Positions 1-6,132 of a DNA stretch of 35,370 nt are shown piece by piece. Origin of the DNA: a virus; the IMG/VR virus record IMGVR_UViG_3300050138_000076, positions 1 through 35,370 of that record; one strand, written 5' to 3'. The first letter of the stretch is position 1; each line of letters opens with the position of its first letter. Made by a program: the position numbers and the translations under genes. The notes under the pieces were generated by a model. That model ran no database searches. It had not been told where the DNA came from and worked only from the letters and a program-made list of their open reading frames with translations.

Positions 1-6
1 TCCCAT
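1..6 (-). CDS. Start of a further Gly-X repeat gene copy, cut by the left edge
   Basis: Positions 6-4 read ATG and 3-1 read GGA on the minus strand. They are preceded by AGGAATTTAAAAT, the same ribosome site and start used by the copies at 34694 and 35215. Only two codons are inside the window. It shows that the tandem array continues past the left edge. It may be the beginning of the copy whose end is at 35241-35370 if the genome is circular. Confidence 0.6.
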
Positions 7-31
7 ATTTTAAATTCCTAATATGAATTAT

Positions 32-298
32 TTAGCCGTCGCCGTCGCCGGAGCCGGAGCCGTAGCCGTAGCCGTCGCCGTAGCCGGAGCCGTAGCAGTA
101 GCCGTAGCCAGAGCCGTAGCCGTAGCCGTAGCCGGAGCAGTAGCCGTAGCCAGAGCCGGAGCCGGCGCCGTAGCCGGAGCCGTCGCCGTAGCCGGAGCCG
201 TCGCCGTCGCCGTAGCCGGAGAAGTCGCCGTCGCCGTAGCCGGAGCCGTCGCCGTATCCGTATCCGTCGCCGGAGCCGGAGCCGTCTAGGATTCCCAT
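32..298 (-). CDS. Gly-X dipeptide-repeat small protein (array copy A)
   Basis: This is an 88-residue protein with a short unique start, MGILDG, followed to the end by Gly-X dipeptides where X is mostly Ser, Asp or Tyr, with Cys, Phe and Ala rarely. There is no signal peptide or membrane segment. It does not fit the RTX nonapeptide; it is a plain Gly-X low-complexity chain. The minus strand is chosen because every copy has an AGGA-type ribosome site 6-9 bases before a conserved ATG GGA start. The start overlaps the last 13 bases of the DUF6948-like gene, so translation is probably coupled. Its ribosome site (AAAGGATG) differs from the AGGAAT of the other copies. The opposite strand is also open as Ala-Val/Ala-Gly, a by-product of the six-base repeat. 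Function unknown. Confidence 0.7.
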   Translation of the reverse strand: MGILDGSGSGDGYGYGDGSGYGDGDFSGYGDGDGSGYGDGSGYGAGSGSGYGYCSGYGYGYGSGYGYCYGSGYGDGYGYGSGSGDGDG

Positions 299-657
299 AT
301 TTTTACATCCTTTATCGATTTCTCGGCTTTTTTTGATGTATTTAAAATCTCAATAACTTCTAACAATTCAACTCTAGTAACTTCACAAGGAAATTTACAG
401 TCATTAGGTTTGCTTGTACCATCTACGGCTAATTGTGATATTGACGCTGCTCCCTGCCACATCCACAATCTTCGCGCATTTAACAAAACAACTTCACGAT
501 CTTTTCGTGATTCTATATTCCCAGCAAAAACACCGGCGGAATAAGTTCTAACAATCACATATCTACCATCTTCTTTTTTTAAACTATTTTCTTGTTTATC
601 AAAAAGTAAATTTATTTCTTTTAATTCACGCAGTGTTAATTCATCAATTTTTAACAT
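286..657 (-). CDS. DUF6948-like phage protein
   Basis: A 123-residue protein. The central stretch (YVIVRTYSAGVFAG, then RRLWMWQGAASISQLA, then NDCKFPCEV) resembles a conserved phage/prophage family that I recall as DUF6948. The biochemical role is unknown. The family occurs among early genes and looks like a compact beta domain followed by a helical tail. The gene starts 15 bases after the SSB-like gene, preceded by GGAG (AATGGAGTAAAAAATG). Its last codons (TGG GAA TCC TAG) are overlapped by the start of Gly-X copy A. Family recognition is from memory of the motif; the domain name should be confirmed by profile search. Confidence 0.75.
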   Translation of the reverse strand: MLKIDELTLRELKEINLLFDKQENSLKKEDGRYVIVRTYSAGVFAGNIESRKDREVVLLNARRLWMWQGAASISQLAVDGTSKPNDCKFPCEVTRVELLEVIEILNTSKKAEKSIKDVKIWES

Positions 658-672
658 TTTTTACTCCATTAA

Positions 673-1143
673 TTAAAAAGGTATCGTATCATCAAATAAC
701 TTGTCTAGTTCTTGCTGTACTGGCGCAGTCGTCGAAGCATCAAGTGACATAAAGTCATTTACATTGTTCACGAATATTTCTTGATTTTGCTTGTTAATAT
801 AAGACCTCATTGTTATTTCGACACCTATTAATCGCGTTACAGCTAAACATGTGTCTGCGTTTATATTGCCCTTCTTATACTGATCACTTAAGCCTGCCGC
901 GTCTGCAAAGCGTTTTAGCAGTTTCATATATGCGGGGGTTAGTACACATTGTAACGTGTGTGCCTTTCCCTGTTGATCGTACACTTTGAGTTGTAGGTTT
1001 ATTTTCTCAACACCTTTCTGCGTCAGCAGCGGTTGACCGTGTTCGTTTTTGTCTTGCGCGTCTAAAACCTCGGCTTGATATTGACCGTCTGGTATCAGAT
1101 TTGCGGATTGTATTTCTTCGTCGGACATAGGTGTAAAGTTCAT
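673..1143 (-). CDS. ssb: Phage single-stranded DNA-binding protein (SSB-like)
   Basis: A 156-residue protein with a mixed alpha/beta body and an acidic tail ending FDDTIPF. That ending is close to the DDDIPF tip by which bacterial SSB proteins recruit partners. The body (residues 15-60: IPDGQYQAEVLDAQ, INLQLKVYDQQGKAHTLQCVL) resembles phage proteins annotated as SSB or DUF669-like. It probably coats ssDNA during replication and recombination. The ATG overlaps the stop of the Sak4-like gene by one base (TAATG) and is preceded by AGGGGATAA, so the two are translationally coupled. Sak4 annealases are known to work with a cognate SSB, which fits this pairing. I am confident of the role and less sure of the exact family. 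Confidence 0.75.
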   Translation of the reverse strand: MNFTPMSDEEIQSANLIPDGQYQAEVLDAQDKNEHGQPLLTQKGVEKINLQLKVYDQQGKAHTLQCVLTPAYMKLLKRFADAAGLSDQYKKGNINADTCLAVTRLIGVEITMRSYINKQNQEIFVNNVNDFMSLDASTTAPVQQELDKLFDDTIPF

Positions 1144-1994
1144 TATTTATCCCCTGTAATTTGTTTTTTAAGATGATCTATGATTTTTTGTATTGTGTCT
1201 GCGCTTAGCTCGTCAAACGAATCAGCCTGATGCTTCTCCAACCATTTAATGTAGGTTTCTTCCGGCACGCGGAATAGATCTATTAACCGCTTGCATTCTG
1301 CTACTTGCTCATCACTTGCGATTTCTTGCGCTACGACTTCCTTTTCTATAGAGTCGGTACCCATACGCTTAATTATTTCTTGGTAATTGAATTTAAAACT
1401 TTCACGCATTGGGAATTCTTCTAAACGTGACTTGCGAGTAATAGCGATGTGCTCATCACCGCGAACCTGTGTTTCAAAGACAAGATCAAACATATAACCT
1501 AGACGGTCATAGCAACTATATGTCTGTCCCACAACAGACATCGTGCCACTGTATTCCTTCTTTGCCTGACACGTCACAATGATGTTCATATCGAGCTTTA
1601 ATAACAGATTTACAAGCAGCTTTGTTTTCTTCTTTGCTTCACCGACACCACGCCCGAAATCCGAACCATGTACTCGTTCGCAGTCAATCACTGCATTTTC
1701 GTATGGTATTGTCAGCGAGTCTATGACTAGCGTTTTATAGTTGTGTCCGCCTCGCATTAACATCTTTACAGTATCAATTATCTCATCCATATCGCCGGAT
1801 GCTGTTGTCTCTCCGTGATTGTCGGTGATCATTTTCGTGTATTTCTTCTTGCTCGTTGTGTCTTCAGTATCTATGTATGCTGTAAACGGGAATTGACACG
1901 CACATGTTGATTTACCTGTCCCCATTTCACCATAAAACATTGCTTTCAATCGTTGCTGCTTTATTTCTGGTTTCTTAAATTTTAAAACTGCCAT
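1143..1994 (-). CDS. sak4: Sak4-like RecA-fold ATPase (phage annealase/recombinase)
   Basis: A 283-residue P-loop ATPase. Walker A is GEMGTGKST at residues 22-30 and Walker B is TLVIDS at 88-93, followed by IIVTCQAK near residue 140 as a sensor-like strand. Short size, N-terminal P-loop and early-operon position beside an SSB fit the Sak4/AAA_24 group, which are remote RecA/Rad51 relatives that anneal ssDNA. An upstream in-frame ATG at 2120 exists. I chose ATG 1994 because the homologous fold starts with MAVLKFKKP and because the extra 42 residues overlap two other genes in another frame. The C-terminal helical region (about 215-283) is probably regulatory or oligomerising. Its proximity to a mosaic repeat array is noted in the findings. 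Confidence 0.8.
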   Translation of the reverse strand: MAVLKFKKPEIKQQRLKAMFYGEMGTGKSTCACQFPFTAYIDTEDTTSKKKYTKMITDNHGETTASGDMDEIIDTVKMLMRGGHNYKTLVIDSLTIPYENAVIDCERVHGSDFGRGVGEAKKKTKLLVNLLLKLDMNIIVTCQAKKEYSGTMSVVGQTYSCYDRLGYMFDLVFETQVRGDEHIAITRKSRLEEFPMRESFKFNYQEIIKRMGTDSIEKEVVAQEIASDEQVAECKRLIDLFRVPEETYIKWLEKHQADSFDELSADTIQKIIDHLKKQITGDK

Positions 1995-1996
1995 GG

Positions 1997-2074
1997 TCAA
2001 TACCCGCCTATTATATGTAAACAAAAAAATACCGCTATCGTAACTATTGTTATTAATGCAAGATTTAACGCCAT
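1997..2074 (-). CDS. 25-residue single-pass membrane microprotein
   Basis: A 25-codon reading frame, MALNLALITIVTIAVF followed by a short hydrophilic end, that is almost entirely hydrophobic and long enough for one membrane helix. The ATG is preceded by AGGGGAAACGAC, a strong ribosome site, inside the end of the 125-aa gene. Its TGA is two bases from the Sak4-like ATG, so it could couple translation of the two. It fits the tight packing of the operon. No family is recognised. It could act as a membrane toxin or leader peptide, but that is speculation. Confidence 0.45.
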   Translation of the reverse strand: MALNLALITIVTIAVFFCLHIIGGY

Positions 2075-2442
2075 GTCGTTTCCCCTGTTTGTGCGCATGT
2101 TTCGGATTGTGATTCTGCAAGCGTTATTCTGTATAGTGACGATTCACAAAGTGCTCTCATCTTTTTTTCATAAAATGAGACTATGCGATCAATAAGCTTA
2201 TCCGAAAACCATATCTTATCGTCTGTTGATAGTGTCATTAACAAGTTAATCAGCACAGTTTTCACGGGTATATCCATGATTTCTGTCATATCGAAATCAT
2301 CCATTTCAAGAAACAACTTGGCAAAGAGTTTTTTGTCGTTGTCTGGGATTTTTTCCCAATTTATCTTTGCCTCGCCGTCCTCCATGTAGTGATGGTCACG
2401 CACTAAATCGTCTGCAAAATCGTGTAGTCGTTCGTAAATCAT
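2065..2442 (-). CDS. Unknown acidic phage protein, 125 aa
   Basis: A mostly helical, acidic protein (many Asp/Glu in residues 10-60, including FLEMDDFDMTEIMDI), with a more polar C-terminal tail. I do not recognise the family. The ATG overlaps the preceding stop as ATGA at 2439-2442, which indicates coupled translation with the 69-aa gene. The last bases overlap the 25-aa membrane frame. It lies in the early recombination block, so a role in DNA metabolism or host takeover is plausible by context only. Confidence 0.7.
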   Translation of the reverse strand: MIYERLHDFADDLVRDHHYMEDGEAKINWEKIPDNDKKLFAKLFLEMDDFDMTEIMDIPVKTVLINLLMTLSTDDKIWFSDKLIDRIVSFYEKKMRALCESSLYRITLAESQSETCAQTGETTWR

Positions 2443-2648
2443 AATACACCATCCTTAACTAAAAAATCCGTCCAGTTTTCTAGGTTCTTCATCAGCACTA
2501 CGGCTCGCGGATCCTTTAAAACGCTGTTATAACCTGTGCCTTGCGGCCATGTTGATTTAATCTCAATAATCCCCTGTATCAATTCATATGCTGCATCAAA
2601 CGCTTTACGCTCTGTATAGGATTGCTGTACTCTTCCGTTATCCATCAT
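2439..2648 (-). CDS. Unknown small early protein, 69 aa
   Basis: A small soluble protein, MMDNGRVQQSYTERKAF onward, with no recognised domain. It has two consecutive ATG codons; CGGAG sits 4-7 bases upstream, so either could serve. It is the second gene after the RHH regulator and the first of the closely packed row that leads to the Sak4/SSB pair. The ATGA overlap with the next gene supports that it is translated. Function unknown. Confidence 0.65.
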   Translation of the reverse strand: MMDNGRVQQSYTERKAFDAAYELIQGIIEIKSTWPQGTGYNSVLKDPRAVVLMKNLENWTDFLVKDGVL

Positions 2649-2764
2649 TGACTCCGATCAGTTGTTGGTGGCTAGCTATTCTGCATTCATCCATGTGCGT
2701 GCAGTTTAGCGCAATTTGTTTCCATCTACATCTATTCATGTAAAGCACTATATCAATGCTTCAA

Positions 2765-2938
2765 TTACTCGTCAACATCTTTTGTGTGTTTATTTATAAT
2801 TTTTTCGATTGACCAGCGTATTAATTGCGTCATTGAAATCTCTTTTTCGTATGAAACCTTGCGCAGCGCTTGCCACATAGATTTTTGTACGTGTATCACT
2901 ATCGTCTTGTCATAATTTCTTTTTGGTGCTTCGGCCAT
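2765..2938 (-). CDS. Ribbon-helix-helix regulator (CopG/Arc-like)
   Basis: A 57-residue protein. KTIVIHV (residues 11-17) is the beta strand that would enter the DNA groove. Residues 19-34 and 38-51 are the two helices (SMWQALRKVS... and MTQLIRWSIEKII), matching the ribbon-helix-helix plan of a dimeric repressor. The start ATG is preceded by GGAG eight bases away (GGAGTGTGTATG). It is the first gene of the leftward early operon. Its upstream region holds a perfect 7+7 bp inverted repeat (2986-3005) next to a TATAAT, which makes autoregulation likely. The strand, helix and size evidence is good; the target is inferred. Confidence 0.8.
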   Translation of the reverse strand: MAEAPKRNYDKTIVIHVQKSMWQALRKVSYEKEISMTQLIRWSIEKIINKHTKDVDE

Positions 2939-2959
2939 ACACACTCCTTATAAATTAAA

Positions 2960-3005
2960 TTGCTTTACGTGCAGCATGGTATTATATTGTATGCGTAAAT
3001 ACAAT
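2960..3005. promoter_or_regulatory. Divergent promoter region with palindromic operator
   Basis: The sequence ATTGTAT-GCGTAA-ATACAAT (2986-3005) is a perfect inverted repeat with 7-bp arms and a 6-bp spacer. A leftward -10 (TATAAT on the minus strand, 2986-2981) abuts it. A rightward promoter is possible with TTGCTT at 2960-2965, a 17-bp spacer and TATATT at 2983-2988. The RHH gene reads left and a 40-aa gene reads right. A repressor bound here could block both directions. Motifs are seen directly; promoter function is inferred. Confidence 0.55.
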
Positions 3006-3006
3006 G

Positions 3007-3029
3007 TTTTCCACAGATTTTGTGGATAA
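3007..3029. promoter_or_regulatory. Pair of inverted DnaA-box-like sites
   Basis: TTTTCCACA at 3007-3015 and TGTGGATAA at 3021-3029 face each other across five bases. The second is, on the minus strand, TTATCCACA, the consensus DnaA box; the first differs by one base. They lie between the operator palindrome and the 40-aa gene, so host DnaA could affect early transcription or help open a replication site. Only two boxes are present, which is few for a full DnaA-driven origin. Confidence 0.45.
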
Positions 3030-3052
3030 GTTTTTTAATCACGGAGGATTTT

Positions 3053-3175
3053 ATGGATCTATTAAAAGAGTATAGTCAGGTGATACGGTTGTTAAATGAT
3101 TTTAACATGCTGTCATTGACGAATAGCCAATACGATGATTTTATGTTTCGGTTATCGAGTATATTTAAGATTTAG
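3053..3175 (+). CDS. Small protein, 40 aa, first rightward gene
   Basis: A 40-codon frame, MDLLKEYSQVIRLLNDFN onward, predicted to be helical. The ribosome site is excellent: CACGGAGGATTTT before the ATG, with five bases of spacing. It lies directly downstream of the divergent control region, a usual place for a cro-like or anti-repressor gene, but no DNA-binding motif is visible. A possible hairpin follows it at 3187-3216. Unrecognised; the ribosome site is the main evidence. Confidence 0.55.
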   Translation: MDLLKEYSQVIRLLNDFNMLSLTNSQYDDFMFRLSSIFKI

Positions 3176-3186
3176 TACAAAAACGT

Positions 3187-3216
3187 GCGCTATGCAGCCT
3201 TGCCGGTACATAGCGC
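3187..3216. other. Inverted repeat (hairpin) between early rightward genes
   Basis: GCGCTATG (3187-3194) and CATAGCGC (3209-3216) are perfect 8-bp arms with a 14-base loop. No T-run follows, so it is a weak candidate terminator. It may be an operator or an RNA hairpin that separates the 40-aa gene from the 112-aa gene. A TATAAT at 3241-3246 just beyond it could be the -10 of a new promoter. Confidence 0.5.
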
Positions 3217-3281
3217 TAAATTCAACACACGCATGCATTATATAATAGTGATTAAGTAATGCAAGCTTTTAAAGGTAATGT

Positions 3282-3620
3282 ATGAAAATAATCCCGCCCT
3301 ATAGCAAACCTTTGCATGATCTGCAACTCACCGGGCATGCGCCTAAAAATTCTATTTATATCTGGATTGGGAACAATGCCTGGATCAAAGGCAAATCATT
3401 TTCCGCAAGTCAACCAACACGCAATATTGTTTTACCACCATGGGATGCGCCAGAGAAATATAAATGGCCTGTGTTCGAGTGCGATATTCTCATACAAGAT
3501 ACTGGGTATGCTGAGTTAGACTATGTTACAGATTTAGTTTTCTGTTTATATCAGGATGGGGCAAGCATAGTTAGATACGTTGCCCCGGATTTTACTTTAA
3601 CCGTCTTCCACAAGGATTAG
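3282..3620 (+). CDS. Conserved-looking phage protein of unknown function, 112 aa
   Basis: A soluble, aromatic-rich protein (SIYIWIGNNAWIKGKSF near residues 24-40, then LPPWDAPEKYKWPVFECDI). It looks like a compact beta-rich domain. AAAGGT six bases before the ATG is a reasonable ribosome site. Its TAG overlaps a GTG start of the helicase gene, so the two are co-transcribed. Such a gene just before a RepA-like helicase suggests a replication accessory role, for example a loader or initiator. This is context only, as I do not recognise a family. Confidence 0.75.
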   Translation: MKIIPPYSKPLHDLQLTGHAPKNSIYIWIGNNAWIKGKSFSASQPTRNIVLPPWDAPEKYKWPVFECDILIQDTGYAELDYVTDLVFCLYQDGASIVRYVAPDFTLTVFHKD

Positions 3621-3625
3621 TGTAC

Positions 3626-4801
3626 ATGAAACACAAGAATGATAAAAGTTTATCTCAATTAAAACCATCGCAACAATTTACAGATCGTCTCGTAACACTT
3701 TCTGAATTTGAAATCTATCAACCAAATTGGATTGACCTCACAAAAGTTGAAATAAAATCTCAACCTTGGTTATGGCAAAATGTAATTCCGCTGGAAACGT
3801 CTATGCTTTTAGCAGGTGCTGGCGGCATAGGTAAATCCACTTTATTGCTATTCATAATTGCAAAAGTAACGAGTGGAGAATTATTCAATTGTTGCGGTGA
3901 TGATGTCATTTTGCAAAAAGGTCATGTTATTTTATTAGCTGCTGAAGATCGTGAAGATACGTATTTAGTGCCTAATTTACTAGCCGCTGGCGCTGATCTA
4001 TCAAAAATACATTGTATAAAATCAAAGATTGGGTGCGTTTCCGGGAAGAGTAAGTTTTTAGAATTAGACAAAGATTTAGACGTTATAGAACAAAAATTAA
4101 TTGAATTACAAAAGCAAGGTAATCATGTCAAATTAATGGTGATAGATCCTATCACCTATTTCACTGGCGAAACAAAAGATCATATACAAACTGAAGTCGC
4201 TAATTTCATACAGTCACTAACGGACTTGGCACAATCTTATGGGATGGCACTTATATTAAATAAACATCTGCGTAAAAAATCTGGAAAACAATCTGTGTCA
4301 TCTGTTGTTGACGAAGTCGGCGGCTCTGCGGCCTGGGTTAATACACCACGACAGGCATTCGTTGTCATGCGTCACCCAGAAAATGAAAATAAAATTTTAA
4401 TGTTTAATTTAAAAACCAATCTTACAAAACGAAAAACCGAAGCATATTGTTACACGATAGAACAAACTGAAATACAAGCAAGTAATGGAATTTTTCAAGC
4501 AACTAAACTTGTATGGTCAGACAAAAAAGAAACGATAGGGATTGAAGAAGCATCTAACAAAGAATTATTCAACAAATCTAAAGGAGATCATGCGCAAGAT
4601 ATAATTCATTATCAGCTAAACAACAACGGTGCCACTTCCATAGAAAACTTAAAAGAAATATGTGAGAAGCAGGGCATATCGGAACGAACGTGCCAACGTG
4701 CCTACCTTTCCATGGAAAAGGAAAATACAATAAGGCGTCAAAAGGGTACTATTAAACCACATTTTGAATTGTCAGACGGTTGGCACGGTGACAATAAATG
4801 A
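3626..4801 (+). CDS. RepA-like hexameric replicative helicase (AAA_25 type)
   Basis: A 391-residue RecA-fold ATPase. GAGGIGKST at residues 64-72 is Walker A and KLMVIDP at 169-175 is Walker B. LNKHLRK (211-217) and GGSAAWVNTPR (232-242) match the later conserved motifs of RSF1010 RepA/KaiC-like helicases. The last 70 residues have the look of a winged helix (SIENLKEICEKQGISERTCQRAYL), a likely DNA-contacting tail. A GTG start at 3620 is possible, but ATG 3626 has AAGGA nine bases upstream and was preferred. The 3' end of the gene already carries GTGCCA/TGGCAC repeats (4690, 4781) that continue into the candidate origin. It probably unwinds the phage origin. Confidence 0.85.
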   Translation: MKHKNDKSLSQLKPSQQFTDRLVTLSEFEIYQPNWIDLTKVEIKSQPWLWQNVIPLETSMLLAGAGGIGKSTLLLFIIAKVTSGELFNCCGDDVILQKGHVILLAAEDREDTYLVPNLLAAGADLSKIHCIKSKIGCVSGKSKFLELDKDLDVIEQKLIELQKQGNHVKLMVIDPITYFTGETKDHIQTEVANFIQSLTDLAQSYGMALILNKHLRKKSGKQSVSSVVDEVGGSAAWVNTPRQAFVVMRHPENENKILMFNLKTNLTKRKTEAYCYTIEQTEIQASNGIFQATKLVWSDKKETIGIEEASNKELFNKSKGDHAQDIIHYQLNNNGATSIENLKEICEKQGISERTCQRAYLSMEKENTIRRQKGTIKPHFELSDGWHGDNK

Positions 4802-4848
4802 TCATTATTTTGGGGGGTGTCTCCTGTGGTGGCATGTTGGGGGTATGT

Positions 4849-5081
4849 TGGCACGGGCACGGTAAAACCCACGTCCGGCGCAGCCTGCCAGCGTGCCAAG
4901 GCAAGTGCCAACAGCGTGCCATCTGGCATGTTGCTGTATATTAGTGGTACAACTGCGTGCCATTTGGCACGTGCTTGGCACGCCCTTGGCACGTATATAT
5001 ATATAAGTAAAATCATATATTTATATATATATATACCAGCAACGTGCCAACGTGCCACGGGATACACCACACCCTTGGCAC
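4849..5081. other. Candidate replication origin: GTGCCA repeats around an AT-rich tract
   Basis: This 316-base gap after the helicase gene has no convincing gene. It contains eleven copies of GTGCCA or its complement TGGCAC, starting at 4849, 4893, 4905, 4916, 4957, 4965, 4976, 4987, 5044, 5052 and 5076. Most fit CGTGCCAA or its complement. Two more lie in the helicase gene at 4690 and 4781. Copies at 4956-4971 form the perfect palindrome CGTGCCATTTGGCACG. An almost pure A/T tract with TATATA runs (4993-5036) sits between the repeat groups, as a DNA-unwinding element would. Iteron-like repeats next to a helicase gene are the known layout of many phage and plasmid origins. The role is inferred; the repeats are seen directly. 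Confidence 0.65.
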
Positions 5082-5117
5082 GCGCTTACTTTTTAACCAT
5101 GACATGAGGGACACGAA

Positions 5118-5384
5118 ATGCATAAGAAATTTACAACTATTTTTTGCGAAAAGATTTATATTGACGATATTAAGTCAATTAAACGATCTGAATTTACATT
5201 TCCAAGTTCAAAGACAGTTCACTATCAGCTAAGTGTAATAGCTATTTCTGATTTTTTTAGAAATACTTCTGAACCTGAATTTATATTCAATCAGATATAT
5301 TACTCAAGGAGCTCAAGAGATAAAGATTTTAATAATCTACAATCAAGATGTCTTGATTTAACAAAACAAGGAAAGTTAGCGTGA
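5118..5384 (+). CDS. Unknown small protein, 88 aa
   Basis: A lysine-rich soluble protein, MHKKFTTIFCEKIYIDDI onward, with no motif I recognise. The start is supported by GAGGGA eight bases before the ATG. It is the first gene after the candidate origin and precedes the nuclease gene, so it belongs to the replication block. It could be a DNA-binding or host-modifying early protein, which cannot be decided from sequence. Confidence 0.6.
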   Translation: MHKKFTTIFCEKIYIDDIKSIKRSEFTFPSSKTVHYQLSVIAISDFFRNTSEPEFIFNQIYYSRSSRDKDFNNLQSRCLDLTKQGKLA

Positions 5385-5605
5385 AAAACGTACAAAAATG
5401 CAATCTTGCAGATCATGATAAGAAAATGGATTTTCTAAAGCAGCTGTACACGACAACCGCGACAACCGCACCACAAGCCCAAGGAGGGGTTATCCATGAA
5501 ATTACCGATCCTAATGCCAACGGAAGACAAAGAAGCCATGGAGCTCATACAATTAGTCCAGGGACTGCCTATGGTACGGGATCTGATATTCCACGTGCCA
5601 AATGA
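5381..5605 (+). CDS. Doubtful small ORF overlapping the nuclease gene
   Basis: A 74-codon frame with a GTG start inside the end of the 88-aa gene and AAGGA nine bases upstream. Its first 38 codons (MKNVQKCNLADHDKKMDF...) occupy DNA not used by another gene. The last 36 overlap the nuclease gene in another frame and look like shadow sequence (Gly/Thr/Arg-rich). It may be a real short coupling peptide or only a leader region carrying the AAGGAGGGG site of the nuclease gene. Confidence 0.3.
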   Translation: MKNVQKCNLADHDKKMDFLKQLYTTTATTAPQAQGGVIHEITDPNANGRQRSHGAHTISPGTAYGTGSDIPRAK

Positions 5606-5906
5606 AGGTCGCAGAAGCCTAATGCTCGGAAATAAACTCAAACGCATGGGTGTGCGAAAGGGTGTGAGCGACTATTTCTTGCCGCTCCCAGTCCCCGGCT
5701 ATCACGGTCTCTGGATAGAACTAAAACGCGTGAAAGGCTCGAAGACCACCGACGAGCAGCTTTCATGGTTGAAAAAAATGCATGACTTGGGGTACATGAG
5801 CTGTATTTGCTATGGCGCCGAACACGCTTTTGATACAATAAAAAAGTACATTGAGCGTATGCAAGACTGCAACGCAATATACGCGCACATTAATAATCAA
5901 GGATGA
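5496..5906 (+). CDS. VRR-NUC domain nuclease
   Basis: A 136-residue PD-(D/E)XK nuclease of the VRR-NUC type. HVPNEGRR (about residues 33-40) carries the early conserved Glu. GVRKGVSDYFLPLP (about 53-66) carries the catalytic Asp. LWIELKR follows (about 73-79) with the E-x-K pair, and then TTDEQLSWL. Phage VRR-NUC proteins of this size act as structure-specific or junction-resolving endonucleases in replication and packaging preparation. AAGGAGGGG seven bases before the ATG is a near-perfect ribosome site, suggesting high expression. It lies between the replication and lysis genes. Confidence 0.85.
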   Translation: MKLPILMPTEDKEAMELIQLVQGLPMVRDLIFHVPNEGRRSLMLGNKLKRMGVRKGVSDYFLPLPVPGYHGLWIELKRVKGSKTTDEQLSWLKKMHDLGYMSCICYGAEHAFDTIKKYIERMQDCNAIYAHINNQG

Positions 5907-5909
5907 TTT

Positions 5910-6080
5910 ATGGAATTTGCATGGTTTTTTATAGCAGGATTTGGGTTAGGTGCGCTCGTCACATATCTGCATCAACATAACAAGAAATTAATTGCAGAAT
6001 ATACGAAAATACGCGAAGATATTACCGCAGCTTACGATAGGCTCTCAAAGGTCCTTTGCGAGTGGCAAAAAAAACTTTAG
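5910..6080 (+). CDS. Small membrane-anchored protein, 56 aa
   Basis: An N-terminal hydrophobic helix (residues 3-20, FAWFFIAGFGLGALVTYL) is followed by a charged helical tail (HQHNKKLIAEYTKIREDI...). The layout resembles a very short inner-membrane spanin or other lysis accessory. It starts three bases after the nuclease stop, with AAGGATGA as ribosome site, and lies upstream of the endolysin gene. It is much shorter than typical Rz proteins, so the spanin idea is weak. Confidence 0.6.
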   Translation: MEFAWFFIAGFGLGALVTYLHQHNKKLIAEYTKIREDITAAYDRLSKVLCEWQKKL

Positions 6081-6090
6081 ATGCTCCTTA

Positions 6091-6115
6091 GTGCCGAGCT
6101 TAAAACGTTCGGCAC
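6091..6115. other. Inverted repeat upstream of the lysis genes
   Basis: GTGCCGA (6091-6097) and TCGGCAC (6109-6115) form 7-bp perfect arms with an 11-base loop. No T-run follows on either strand, so it is probably a regulatory RNA hairpin or protein-binding site rather than a terminator. Confidence 0.4.
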
Positions 6116-6132
6116 GTCCTCTGGTATCACGG

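Noticed and set aside
23-289. Plus-strand Ala-Val/Ala-Gly frame opposite Gly-X copy A (also 34711-34992)
   Set aside because: It is open only because the six-base repeat has no stops on either strand. No ribosome site precedes its ATG, whereas the minus frame has a conserved site and start in every copy.
1995-2120. Longer N-terminus for the Sak4-like protein from ATG 2120
   Set aside because: The added 42 residues overlap two other frames, are unlike the family's start and contain no motif; ATG 1994 is followed directly by the conserved region.
2183-2389. Plus-strand 68-codon frame
   Set aside because: Antisense of the 125-aa early gene, with no ribosome site.
4738-5107. Open frames on both strands across the origin region
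   Set aside because: Their residues follow the GTGCCA repeats (Cys/Ala/His-rich), they lack ribosome sites, and the region is better explained as an origin.
5594-5601. CGTGCCAA inside the nuclease gene as another origin repeat
   Set aside because: A single isolated copy that encodes the conserved HVPNEG motif; likely coincidence.
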